Assembly (NCBI GenBank): GCA_900769615.1
Contig: CAAGHH010000026.1
Span: 177,472-241,471 of the forward strand
Reading direction: 5' to 3'
From: Selenomonadales bacterium
GTDB taxonomy: Bacteria > Bacillota > Negativicutes > Selenomonadales > Selenomonadaceae
Length of the DNA: 64,000 bases
Below the pieces are notes generated by a model. That model saw only the letters and a list, made by a program, of their open reading frames with translations. It had not been told where the DNA came from and searched no databases. The position numbers were made by a program, and so were the translations under genes. Shown here in pieces: positions 24,772 through 31,939 of this stretch (the first letter of the stretch is position 1; the number at the start of each line of letters is the position of its first letter).

Positions 24772-25131
24772 TTAATCATTCCTTTCGTTATAGGCCTTGG
24801 CACGTCGCTTGGCACAGTCAATTTCTCTTTTGGGAGTTTTCTGAGTTTTCTTGCGGAAATGGTGGAGCAGAATGAATTTTCCATTGTGATGAGAGAAGAA
24901 CAGAACCCGCTCCGGCTGTGGTCGAAGTTCCCATATATCACCATCCAAATGGCGCATATATGGCATACCTGCTCTGGTGCCGTATTCCTGCAATACACGG
25001 ATGTATGTCAGTATTTTCTCTGACAAGATGCGGGCTGACTTATCGGAATCCCTCTTTGCTTGAAGCTCTACAAGGAAATCCTTGACAGGCTCATTACCCT
25101 GGGAGTCAGCATAAAACTCTACTTGGTGCAA
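24772..25131 (-). CDS. RelE/HigB-like toxin (Gp49 family)
   Basis: A 119-residue protein of the phage-derived Gp49-like/HigB toxin group: an early QVEFYADSQGNEPVKDFLVE, a central MRHLDGDIWELRPQPERVLF, and a C-terminal FILLHHFRKKTQKTPKREID. The HFxKKTxKTP motif is diagnostic. It begins at TTG (25131), supported by GGAGGTGA eight bases before. Ribosome-dependent mRNA cleavage is the known family activity. Confidence 0.88.
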   Translation of the reverse strand: MHQVEFYADSQGNEPVKDFLVELQAKRDSDKSARILSEKILTYIRVLQEYGTRAGMPYMRHLDGDIWELRPQPERVLFFSHHNGKFILLHHFRKKTQKTPKREIDCAKRRAKAYNERND

Positions 25132-25233
25132 AATATCACCTCCAAGAAAATTATAACATATTTGTTATTAAAAGAAAAGAACGACAACAAAGCTTGAAAA
25201 GCACAAAATGAAATTATTAAAAGGAGGATAAAA

Positions 25234-25401
25234 ATGAATAAAGGAACTATACTTGAAGCCCTGCGTAGCGAGCAGGCCCGCATGGAAACAATGCGGATAA
25301 TAAAAAAAATCCGCGAGATGGGCGGAACAAATACGATATTAACTCTTGCGGGTTATATCCTTACCGCTACGCCAGAAGATAAAGCTGATTTAAGGAGGTG
25401 A
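25234..25401 (+). CDS. Small early phage protein, unknown
   Basis: A 55-residue protein (MNKGTILEALRSEQARMETM at the start, EDKADLRR at the end), basic and helical. AAAGGAGG precedes its ATG; its own last codons (AGGAGGTGA) supply the ribosome site of the next gene. Confidence 0.6.
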   Translation: MNKGTILEALRSEQARMETMRIIKKIREMGGTNTILTLAGYILTATPEDKADLRR

Positions 25402-25406
25402 TAGAC

Positions 25407-25646
25407 ATGACTGAAAATGTGTTGATTTTAGACGATGCTGACCGCTTGATGAATTTAGAAGAAACCGCAAAGCGGATGCGGACGGGAAGAAAATTTGTCA
25501 AAGGACTGATAGACGCCGGATTGCTGGGGGCTATCAGATTCGGCAATGAGTGCCGAGTCCCCAAATCGTGCCTCCATGCGTTTTTTGTAGAGCACATGGG
25601 CGAGGATTTACTGGCAACATTGGCATCGGCGACCATAGACGAGTAA
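25407..25646 (+). CDS. Excisionase-like HTH protein
   Basis: A 79-residue protein with a winged-HTH of the excisionase/HTH_17 type (MNLEETAKRMRTGRKFVKGL, then IRFGNECRVPKSCLHAFF). In phages of this layout it may control excision or early transcription. The ATG at 25407 lies six bases after AAGGAGGTG. Confidence 0.7.
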   Translation: MTENVLILDDADRLMNLEETAKRMRTGRKFVKGLIDAGLLGAIRFGNECRVPKSCLHAFFVEHMGEDLLATLASATIDE

Positions 25647-25648
25647 GA

Positions 25649-25680
25649 AAAGCGCGCCAGTTATTGCCTGGCGCTTTTTT
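25649..25680 (+). terminator. Terminator before rep
   Basis: AAGCGCGCCAG pairs with CCTGGCGCTT, followed by TTTTTT. rep must therefore have its own promoter or need read-through. Confidence 0.85.
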
Positions 25681-25801
25681 CAAGCTTGCTTTTTTATTCC
25701 CCGCTGGGGGACTGTTTGGGCTTGTTAAACATATTGTTTTAAGAACCAATAATAAAAGAATAATAAAAAAAATAAAGAGTAGCAGAAGGAGGTGCTGCAT
25801 A

Positions 25802-26650
25802 ATGGCTTATCTTGAAAAAGTAATAGATCGGGGAAACGTGGTAGAAGTCCATAAATATACCAATGGCCGATATGGAATAAGAGAAAAAAGAGAGAAAGCA
25901 GCAGCACAGAGAGCTACACCAGAAGAACAGCTAAGATGGCAGAGCAAGGAAGCAGTCAGAAAGGTGTGGAGACTTCTGCGAGATAAACAGAACTTTCAGC
26001 CGGGAGATCTATGGGTAACACTGACCTACCCAGCAAAGAGCACTCCTGACAGTGATACAGTAAAGAAAAATATAAAAGAGTTCTTGAAGCGGATCCGCAA
26101 GAAATATCGGCAGGATGGCAAAGAATGTAAGTATATCTTTTCGGTTGGTCGTGGAAAACGTGGAGCAATCCATTTGCACATGATACTGACCAAAATTGAC
26201 ACGGAGATAATAGCGACCAACTGGCAGAATATTGTAAACGGTGGTGAGTGGGTACATGTTCACGCCAGCCACCTTGATAAAACGCAGAACTGGCACAGTG
26301 TGGCAGCGTACATCATCAAGAACGGGGAGGAAACTTTTCTAAGCGACGATCCGATAATAAAAAAACGTTTTTCGTCGTCCCGCAACTTGCGAGAGGCGAC
26401 GCCAAAGGCTCGTGTTGTCCATGCTAAAACGTGGAGGAAGGAACCGCCGGAAAGAAAAGGCTATTACATCGACAAGAATTTATCTTATAGTGGCGTAAAC
26501 CGGTACGGCTACCCCATGCAATACACGGTATACGTCAAGCTGGAGGGAAAGCAGAAGAATGAATCCCAAAAAGGCGGGGGAACTGCTCAGCACGTTTTGT
26601 GTTGGCAAAAGCCCCGAAAAGTGCAGACGTTGCAAGATAAAAACATGTAG
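25802..26650 (+). CDS. rep: HUH-type rolling-circle replication initiator
   Basis: A 282-residue protein with the three Rep motifs in order: WVTLTYP (motif 1), GAIHLHMIL (the His-hydrophobic-His metal motif 2), and HSVAAYIIKNG (motif 3, Tyr-x-x-Lys nucleophile). The layout resembles Rep proteins of microviruses and small plasmids; there is no visible helicase domain. AGGAGGTGC precedes the ATG at 25802. With parAB downstream it suggests replication as a plasmid or rolling-circle phage replication. A Cys-rich C-terminal tail is unexplained. Confidence 0.85.
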   Translation: MAYLEKVIDRGNVVEVHKYTNGRYGIREKREKAAAQRATPEEQLRWQSKEAVRKVWRLLRDKQNFQPGDLWVTLTYPAKSTPDSDTVKKNIKEFLKRIRKKYRQDGKECKYIFSVGRGKRGAIHLHMILTKIDTEIIATNWQNIVNGGEWVHVHASHLDKTQNWHSVAAYIIKNGEETFLSDDPIIKKRFSSSRNLREATPKARVVHAKTWRKEPPERKGYYIDKNLSYSGVNRYGYPMQYTVYVKLEGKQKNESQKGGGTAQHVLCWQKPRKVQTLQDKNM

Positions 26651-26668
26651 TCAGAAAAGGAGAAAGAC

Positions 26669-27211
26669 ATGGAGGAAGAAAAAATAGATCCGATAAACTG
26701 TTCGGCAGTAGTACGGGCAGTGAAACAGTCCGGCACGTTCATGTTGCTTGATCGTGATGAAGAACATTACTTGGTGACAGAAACATTTATTTTACACCTG
26801 CGCCAGCGCGATGCGTTCCGGATCCAGTGCAAGCTGGAAGTAGAAAAACGAAACGTTTATTATGAGCGCATAAAGTCCAATTGGGTGCAGTCGGCAAGGG
26901 AGCCGGATTGTGATGGTGTGCTGGAAAAATATCTATCATGGATAAAGCAGGCTGAACAGGGCGAAATATTAACCCCGACTGGTATAGCTGTTGTTCTTTA
27001 CGAAAATACACCTATGGACGGCAGGCTTTATGCTGGGGCGGACGGTTATATTTTAGTCCAAGGAGATTACCTGAACATGATAGGCAATAAACTAGAACTG
27101 GTATGCATCGGAGATATGGTCGTGGTTAACGGCTGTAATGTACTGACGCTTATGCTGGATGATGCATGGCAAAAAAACAGTTTTATAGTGCACAAGGAGG
27201 GCAAACAATGA
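26669..27211 (+). CDS. Early phage protein, unknown
   Basis: A 180-residue soluble protein between rep and parA, overlapping parA by 4 bp. It has no motif I recognise. Its two parts (an acidic middle KSNWVQSAREPDCDG and a beta-rich C-terminus) suggest two small domains. Co-transcription with rep and parAB makes a replication or copy-control role possible, but that is only context. Confidence 0.6.
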   Translation: MEEEKIDPINCSAVVRAVKQSGTFMLLDRDEEHYLVTETFILHLRQRDAFRIQCKLEVEKRNVYYERIKSNWVQSAREPDCDGVLEKYLSWIKQAEQGEILTPTGIAVVLYENTPMDGRLYAGADGYILVQGDYLNMIGNKLELVCIGDMVVVNGCNVLTLMLDDAWQKNSFIVHKEGKQ

Positions 27212-27990
27212 GAATATTTGCTATTGTCAACATGAAAGGTGGCGTCGCAAAGACTACCACCGCCTGCAATATGGCTTATTTATTGGCTGAGGAAGGTAAG
27301 CGTGTCTTGCTGGTAGACAATGACATACAGGGCAACGCATCCGCATTTTACGAACAGCGCAAAACGGCAGGCGTCCCGACTATTGCTGATGTGTTCCGTG
27401 GGGCTGACCTGCGGAAGGCTATCCGCCCGACGAAATACGAAAATCTTTTTGTAATCATGGGCGATATGGATTTGGCAAGCGTGAACATGGAACTTATGGC
27501 TAGACAGCGCAATGATCAGGGGGTTAGCGCAGCACTGATTTTAAAAGAGGCGTTGGGAAGCGTTGCCGATAGCTTTGATTTTGTCATTATCGATTGCGCC
27601 CCGAATATGACACCGAACGTAATCAATGCATTTTTAGCCGCCACGGATGTTATTGTGCCGATGGAGATAGACGGCTTCAGTATTGATGGCTTGCGGGAAG
27701 TAGAAAACCGTATACTGGAAGCAAGGCAGAGTTATAACCCGGACTGCAAACTGGCAGGGGTACTGATTACGAAATTCAGCGCCCGCACCAAAATGGATCG
27801 GGATGGACTGACTTTTCTGCGCGAAAAAACAAAATTCCCGGTATTTAAGTCAGTAATCCACATGAGTGTAAAAGTTAAAGAATCAGTGTTTGCGCATATT
27901 CCAGTCGTTGAGTACGCAAAAAAATGCCGATCGGCAGTAGATTATCGTACTTTTATAGCTGAGGTTGTACCCAACTTGGGTACAATTTGA
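27208..27990 (+). CDS. parA: ParA-family partition ATPase
   Basis: A 260-residue ATPase with the deviant Walker A VNMKGGVAKTTTACNMA, Walker A' LLVDNDIQGNAS (ParA usually has DxDPQ, so the Pro is lost), and Walker B FVIIDCAPNM. There is no N-terminal HTH, so it is a chromosomal/Soj-like short form. It drives segregation together with parB, whose start is 26 bp downstream. A parS-like palindrome lies inside its last codons. Confidence 0.92.
   Translation: MRIFAIVNMKGGVAKTTTACNMAYLLAEEGKRVLLVDNDIQGNASAFYEQRKTAGVPTIADVFRGADLRKAIRPTKYENLFVIMGDMDLASVNMELMARQRNDQGVSAALILKEALGSVADSFDFVIIDCAPNMTPNVINAFLAATDVIVPMEIDGFSIDGLREVENRILEARQSYNPDCKLAGVLITKFSARTKMDRDGLTFLREKTKFPVFKSVIHMSVKVKESVFAHIPVVEYAKKCRSAVDYRTFIAEVVPNLGTI
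27965..27985. promoter_or_regulatory. parS-like palindrome 1
   Basis: TTGTACCCAA and TTGGGTACAA are perfect complements around a single C, within the 3' end of parA and just ahead of parB. A sister site is at 31615-31635. Confidence 0.65.
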
Positions 27991-28016
27991 ACATAAGGCA
28001 TAAGGGAGGTTTTATA

Positions 28017-29261
28017 ATGGCTTTTAGCATGATGGGCGCTATGGGCGACTACATGGCAGAGAAAACGAGGGAAATTGTAAAAATTGACCTTGCCAATATC
28101 GCAGACGATGAAAATAACGACTTTGAGGTAACGGGCGGTACAGAGATTGAGAAAAAAAACGCGCTGCTTAAAGATTCAATAGAGCAATTCGGACTTTTAG
28201 ATCCGCTTATCGTTCGGCCGGCGGGCGGTGGCATGTACACTTTAATTTCGGGACATCGCCGAAAGCTGATGCATGAACGGCTGGCAGCGGAAGGAAAAGA
28301 AGAATTTAGAAAAGTCGATTGCGTAATTATCGATGCTGACGAAACTGATGCCGAGCAAATGCTGTTAGAAGCAAATCTGCCGAACCGTGTTATTTCCGAT
28401 TGGGAGAAAATGCAGGCTGTCAAGCGGATGAACGAGATATTTAAACGTCGGGAAGATGCTGGGGAGAAAATAAAAGGGCGCCGTCGTGAACATATCGCGG
28501 AGGCGTTAGGTATGAGCCTTTCAGCCGTTGGTCGTTTGGAAAAGATTGAAAAAAGCCTGACGGATGAATATAAGCAGGAATACAAAGATGGCAATATATC
28601 CACAGGAGTGGCCGACAAGCTGGCCAGTAAGTCAGAAAAAGAACAAAAAGTTATACATGCGACAAAAGGGGCTAAGGTCAAGCTGGCAGACCTGCAAGAT
28701 GATAAACCTTTGCCAAAAGAAACCAAAACCCGCCTGCAAGATATTCCTGAAAGCGCTGGGGAATTGCTTATAATAATTGGGCAATATGACGGGCGGTATT
28801 ATGCTGGATATTGCGGACAGGTTACTGAATCAGATGGACAGATTCACGCTTTCGAGTATGTCGACAAAGACCAGAAATATTTTTCTTATGACGCTGCATG
28901 GGATGGTGCGCTGGAAATGATTACGCAGGATGCATGGGGAAACGAACTGCTGAAAATGAAAGCACAGCAGACACCAGCAAATACCTTGGTCACTTCGGAT
29001 GACCAAAACGAGCCGCAGGAAACCCTTCAGAATGACACGGAACCAGACACCAGCAAGCTGGCAAAAGCAAGAGGCTACGAGCTGGCGGCATACACGCTGG
29101 AAAAAGCGCGGGCGGAACTATACGAACAACAGTCGGACGCTTGGGACAACGGCGGAGACGATGAGACTATCGACGCTCTGCAAATTGCCCTTAACCATAT
29201 CAACACATTAATTATGCAAACACGCCAGCTTGAGCAGAAAATCAGGGAGACAGCGTCATGA
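28017..29261 (+). CDS. parB: ParB-family centromere-binding protein
   Basis: A 414-residue protein. The ParB/Srx N-terminal domain contains IEQFGLLDPLIVRP and YTLISGHRRKLMHERL, the CTP-binding GHRR motif. A central HTH follows (IAEALGMSLSAVGRLEKIEK). The C-terminal third is long, with a repeated-looking GxYYAGYCGQ region and a coiled-coil tail, more than the usual ParB. The ATG at 28017 follows GGGAGG. Confidence 0.9.
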   Translation: MAFSMMGAMGDYMAEKTREIVKIDLANIADDENNDFEVTGGTEIEKKNALLKDSIEQFGLLDPLIVRPAGGGMYTLISGHRRKLMHERLAAEGKEEFRKVDCVIIDADETDAEQMLLEANLPNRVISDWEKMQAVKRMNEIFKRREDAGEKIKGRRREHIAEALGMSLSAVGRLEKIEKSLTDEYKQEYKDGNISTGVADKLASKSEKEQKVIHATKGAKVKLADLQDDKPLPKETKTRLQDIPESAGELLIIIGQYDGRYYAGYCGQVTESDGQIHAFEYVDKDQKYFSYDAAWDGALEMITQDAWGNELLKMKAQQTPANTLVTSDDQNEPQETLQNDTEPDTSKLAKARGYELAAYTLEKARAELYEQQSDAWDNGGDDETIDALQIALNHINTLIMQTRQLEQKIRETAS

Positions 29262-29524
29262 AAAAACATCAAAGCGAGTATTTAAAGCAGCAACGCTGTG
29301 GGCGGAAAGAAATCAGTCAGTCAATATGCGCCATCATTGAGCAAGATAATCATCGGCATCCAGCGGTTGTACCACGGCAGGTTAAACCAACGCGCTGGCG
29401 GGCGGGCATTTGTAAAATATGCGGGCAATGGTCAACTTTTGTCAGCAATGACCATGCACAAAGTCATGGATTCAAAGATGCCAATGAGATGGTAAAAGCT
29501 GGCGTTATGAAGCGGACTGAATAG
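29258..29524 (+). CDS. Small zinc-finger-like phage protein
   Basis: An 88-residue basic protein with one C-x2-C ... H-x3-H pattern (CKICGQWSTFVSNDHAQSHG) near the C-terminus, similar in layout to MucR/Ros-type fingers. It overlaps the parB stop by 4 bp. A DNA-binding role is inferred. Confidence 0.6.
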   Translation: MKKHQSEYLKQQRCGRKEISQSICAIIEQDNHRHPAVVPRQVKPTRWRAGICKICGQWSTFVSNDHAQSHGFKDANEMVKAGVMKRTE

Positions 29525-29542
29525 AATGGAAAGAGGGAGAGC

Positions 29543-29737
29543 ATGATTGTATTAAAAAATAAAATGACACTTGATGAAATCAAGCAGGCAGAAAGTGAAG
29601 TTTTAAAACAACGAAAAAAAGCGCTGGACGCATTTAAGGCTGGAATAATGAAAAGCCATACTGTAAATGCCGTCCGCCGAAGCTGTGACACGATGTTAGA
29701 AGAACTGGAACGGAAAAAAAAGAAGGTGATGAAATGA
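29543..29737 (+). CDS. Small helical phage protein
   Basis: A 64-residue Lys/Glu-rich protein predicted to be two helices (MTLDEIKQAESEVLKQRKKA and TMLEELERKKKKVMK). It overlaps the next gene by 4 bp. GGAAAGAGGGAG precedes the ATG. No family recognised. Confidence 0.55.
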   Translation: MIVLKNKMTLDEIKQAESEVLKQRKKALDAFKAGIMKSHTVNAVRRSCDTMLEELERKKKKVMK

Positions 29738-29976
29738 TAAAGCTATGGGCAGAGGACGCCACGGCGGACTTCGCCGAGTTTCGCAAGGAATGGGAAAAAG
29801 AAAAGAGGAAGATTATTGCAGATATCAGTGCAAGCGTTGAAAAAGTGTTCGGTGTCAAGATTAAGCTGCAGGTGGCTATCGACAACCGGAGCGAGAAATA
29901 TTGGCGTCGGTATTTTGGCATTATGTGCGGGCAAATCAAGCAGCGCAAGGTAAAAGAACGGAAAGGACGAAAATAA
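29734..29976 (+). CDS. Small basic phage protein
   Basis: An 80-residue charged protein (FAEFRKEWEKEKRKIIADIS, tail KVKERKGRK). No motif is recognised. It is coupled to the preceding gene by ATGA and followed by the next start after one base. Confidence 0.5.
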   Translation: MIKLWAEDATADFAEFRKEWEKEKRKIIADISASVEKVFGVKIKLQVAIDNRSEKYWRRYFGIMCGQIKQRKVKERKGRK

Positions 29977-29977
29977 C

Positions 29978-30286
29978 ATGGAGCTTGTATATATTGCCCA
30001 CCCGTTCACGGGGGACGAAGAAAGTAATATAAAAAAGGCGAAAGCTATCAGGGCGTGTTTACAGGCGAAATACCCGAACAAGGTATTTATAACGCCACTG
30101 GGGTTGTTCGGCGATGCGGATAATAAAACCGTGAACTACTGTCAGGAACTGAGCCAGTGCCTTGAACTATTATCACGTTGCGATACGTTGCTGGTTTGCA
30201 ACGGCTGGGAAGATTCTAACGGATGCCGAGCGGAAACAGCTTTTGCGCTGCAACAGGGAAAGAGAATCATATACGGGGAGGAATAA
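29978..30286 (+). CDS. Nucleoside deoxyribosyltransferase-like (DUF4406) protein
   Basis: A 102-residue Rossmann-like protein: YIAHPFTGDEESNIKKAKAI at the N-terminus, a central FITPLGLFGD, and CDTLLVCNGWEDSNGCRAET near the C-terminus. This matches small phage DUF4406/NDT-like proteins, which may act on nucleotides. The start is at 29978. Confidence 0.72.
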   Translation: MELVYIAHPFTGDEESNIKKAKAIRACLQAKYPNKVFITPLGLFGDADNKTVNYCQELSQCLELLSRCDTLLVCNGWEDSNGCRAETAFALQQGKRIIYGEE

Positions 30287-30291
30287 AAAAC

Positions 30292-30441
30292 ATGCTGGAG
30301 TGTGTAATCGATTTTATGCTCGGTGCCACCTTTGGCATGATGATAACCGTAATTTTTGCCGTGGGCGGACGTTGCGACTACGAAAGAAGCGTTCGCAGGT
30401 ATTATGAGAAAAAAGCAAACCGGAGGGATAAACATGCTTGA
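30292..30441 (+). CDS. Small membrane protein
   Basis: A 49-residue protein with one hydrophobic helix (FMLGATFGMMITVIFAVGG) and a basic tail (RSVRRYYEKKANRRDKH). GGGGAGG precedes the ATG. It overlaps the next ORF by 8 bp. Confidence 0.55.
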   Translation: MLECVIDFMLGATFGMMITVIFAVGGRCDYERSVRRYYEKKANRRDKHA

Positions 30442-30604
30442 TATATTAGCAGTGGCTATCTTCATCATGACCATTATTTGGGTGAGCGGAACAAAATCTG
30501 ATAAGCCGGATAAAATACCTGGCTGGGAGGGACGAAGTCATGAAGCTAAGGGAATATCTAAGGCTGGTGAAAATAGCCAGCCAGCACACCGTTATAATAA
30601 ATAA
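30434..30604 (+). CDS. Small membrane protein
   Basis: A 56-residue protein with an N-terminal helix (LDILAVAIFIMTIIWVSG) and a polar tail. CGGAGGG precedes the ATG. It overlaps the next ORF in another frame for about 65 bases. Confidence 0.5.
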   Translation: MLDILAVAIFIMTIIWVSGTKSDKPDKIPGWEGRSHEAKGISKAGENSQPAHRYNK

Positions 30605-30671
30605 GCAGCCAAAGAATCGAAAGAAACACAAGCGGAGGAAAAAGAAGAACCGCGGAGGAGGCTCGAACTAA
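30540..30671 (+). CDS. Tiny highly basic protein, overlapping frame
   Basis: A 43-residue protein whose second half is almost all Lys/Arg (NRKKHKRRKKKNRGGGSN). The ATG at 30540 follows GGGAGGGA at good spacing, and the stop overlaps the next ATG (TAATG). It starts inside the preceding ORF. Real expression is plausible but unproven. Confidence 0.45.
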   Translation: MKLREYLRLVKIASQHTVIINKQPKNRKKHKRRKKKNRGGGSN

Positions 30672-31147
30672 TGGAAAACGACAAGACGTGGTTTTGTCAG
30701 GAATGCAGGGTGCTAATGGAGCCACAAGCGGGAATGTTTGATAAATGCCCGGAGTGCGGAGCCGAAGCATGGCCAAGCGGCGAAGCAAGCTACAAACAAA
30801 ATAAGCAAGGCGCGGAACTTGCGATCAAGAAACACGGTGTATGGTATTGCCAGCGATGCCGTGTCCCGATGATAGCAATAGACGATACCTATTGCAAATG
30901 TCCGCAATGTGCCACTGAAGTCTGGTATGGCAAAAAAACACACGCGGAAACCCGCAACGATATCCGCGCAGTTATGGAGACCACCGAGGATTTTCCGGTG
31001 TTCAATCATTCGCAAGACATATATGCGGCTATAATTGGCGGACGGCCTACGAAAGGCGGCGGCTCAAGAAGCGGAAAGCCCCGGCACAAGACGGACTTAT
31101 CCAAACCTACGACAAAAGAACTTTATCGAAGATTGTGTGACGGTTGA
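30671..31147 (+). CDS. Double zinc-ribbon phage protein
   Basis: A 158-residue protein with two copies of a C-x2-C ... C-x2-C ribbon (WFCQECRVLMEP with KCPECGAEAW; WYCQRCRVPMIA with CKCPQCATEVW). The C-terminus is basic and Gly-rich. It is the last early gene before the regulatory strip. A nucleic-acid-binding or transcription-factor role is inferred from the ribbons and position. Confidence 0.65.
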   Translation: MENDKTWFCQECRVLMEPQAGMFDKCPECGAEAWPSGEASYKQNKQGAELAIKKHGVWYCQRCRVPMIAIDDTYCKCPQCATEVWYGKKTHAETRNDIRAVMETTEDFPVFNHSQDIYAAIIGGRPTKGGGSRSGKPRHKTDLSKPTTKELYRRLCDG

Positions 31148-31286
31148 CAGTCAGAATGAGAGGAAGGTATAATAGAGCGTGTAAAGCACTAACTATTGCA
31201 GAGCAAAGCCGTCCGCGCATAACGGGCGGCTATTTTAGTGCCCACAAGAAAGCAGACCGTTGCGGGAGTACCCCAACGGTCTTTTT
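31144..31286 (+). ncRNA. Strong promoter plus short double-hairpin leader or small RNA
   Basis: TTGACA (31144-31149) and TATAAT (31168-31173), 18 bases apart, overlap the preceding stop codon. The transcript would run about 105 nt through hairpin GCCGTCCG/CGGGCGGC (31208-31230, then TATTTT) and end at terminator AGACCGTTG/CAACGGTCT (31254-31282) with T run. The HNH gene starts 19 bases later. It is either a small RNA or an attenuated leader for late transcription. Confidence 0.6.
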
Positions 31287-31304
31287 GTATGCAAAGGAGG
31301 AAAT

Positions 31305-31610
31305 ATGTTGTTGGGGCTCAGTAAACACAAGAGAATAAAAGACCGCAAAGCCATCAAAGCTGCACGCAAGAACTTCTGCGAACGTTGCGGGCGTTACGCA
31401 GGAATTGAACCACATCACATTTTCACGGTTGGCAGCGGCGGTGGCGATGTATCATACAACTTGGTTCAGCTGTGTACGTGCTGCCATATTGGTGCTCATT
31501 CAGGTAACGTTCAACGTGATGAATTGCTTGCAATCGTTGCAGAGCGTGAGGGGATGAGCGCAGACGAAGTCTATAGGCTCAACAGGAAGGCAATGGGCTG
31601 GGATGTCTGA
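31305..31610 (+). CDS. HNH endonuclease
   Basis: A 101-residue protein: zinc-binding FCERCGRYAGIEPHHIFTVG with the catalytic HH, then CTCCHIGAHSG. Small HNH proteins next to terminase genes are common in phages with HK97-type packaging and can be needed for DNA cleavage at packaging. AAAGGAGG precedes the start at 31305. Confidence 0.85.
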   Translation: MLLGLSKHKRIKDRKAIKAARKNFCERCGRYAGIEPHHIFTVGSGGGDVSYNLVQLCTCCHIGAHSGNVQRDELLAIVAEREGMSADEVYRLNRKAMGWDV

Positions 31611-31614
31611 GAGA

Positions 31615-31635
31615 TTGTGCCCAACTTGGGCACAA
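31615..31635. promoter_or_regulatory. parS-like palindrome 2
   Basis: TTGTGCCCAA and TTGGGCACAA flank a C. It differs from site 1 only by a compensatory A-to-G/T-to-C change at the same position in both arms, so symmetry is conserved. Confidence 0.65.
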
Positions 31636-31636
31636 A

Positions 31637-31656
31637 TATAGCCCCCGGGGGCTATA
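31637..31656. repeat. Perfect 20-bp palindrome
   Basis: TATAGCCCCC followed by its exact complement, one base past parS-like site 2. It could be a strong terminator stem without a T run, or a cruciform such as an HUH Rep origin. Confidence 0.6.
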
Positions 31657-31712
31657 GGTACTAGCGGGAGCTAAAAATGATGTCGAGCGTATGATGACAA
31701 CAAAATAAAAAT

Positions 31713-31797
31713 TTGACAACCGAATACCGAACATGATATTATCAGGGCATAGAAGTGTACCTAACGGCCACTCGCAGAAATGCGGGTGGCCTTTTCT
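31713..31797 (+). ncRNA. Putative small RNA gene
   Basis: TTGACA (31713-31718), 18 bases, TATTAT (31737-31742), then about 50 transcribed bases ending in terminator GGCCAC-T-CGCA/TGCG-G-GTGGCC (31765-31791) with TTTTCT. No ORF with a ribosome site fits inside. The following gene pair is on the other strand, so this unit stands alone. Confidence 0.55.
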
Positions 31798-31799
31798 AG

Positions 31800-31925
31800 T
31801 GCAAATTTTTATCAGCAGAAACCTTTTATTCAACCGTACATTTGGTTTTTCTACCCATAAAAATACCTCCAAAGTAGATTTTAGTTATTTACCTTATCTA
31901 CTTTAGAGGTATCATATCAAATTCT
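31800..31925 (-). mobile_element. IS3-family left-end remnant with a broken orfA start
   Basis: On the minus strand a hairpin with arms ATACCTCTAAAGTAGAT and ATCTACTTTGGAGGTAT (31863-31912) hides GGAGGT, followed by ATG and MGRKTKCTVE, then TAA. The peptide looks like the start of an IS3 orfA protein (MGRK-TK-T-EQK), with Gln mutated to stop; the frame after it (KVSADKNL) is soon lost. The hairpin-then-orfA layout is the same as at 63923-64000. Confidence 0.5.
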
Positions 31926-31939
31926 GCAAAGGCCTTTCC

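Larger units (their letters stand above)
24415..25227. repeat. Direct repeats flanking a toxin-antitoxin module
   Basis: GAAAAGCACAAAATGAAATT (then ATTAAA and GGAG) occurs at 24415-24444 and, with one extra A, at 25196-25227. Between them lies a leftward two-gene toxin-antitoxin cassette. Upstream of the right copy, ACAACAAAGCTTGA also echoes 24278-24292. The cassette looks inserted with duplication of the surrounding early leader. Confidence 0.7.

Noticed and set aside
24771..24998. Upstream extension of the first XRE antitoxin
   Set aside because: It is the toxin gene read in another frame; the ATG at 24770 has its own ribosome site and gives the normal antitoxin length.
25550..25801. Upstream extension of the Rep protein
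   Set aside because: Runs through the excisionase-like gene and a strong terminator; the ATG at 25802 has AGGAGGTGC and gives the expected N-terminus.
28049..28726. Long minus-strand ORF (225 codons)
   Set aside because: Fully antisense to parB, Ser-rich composition typical of a codon-phase shadow, no ribosome site.
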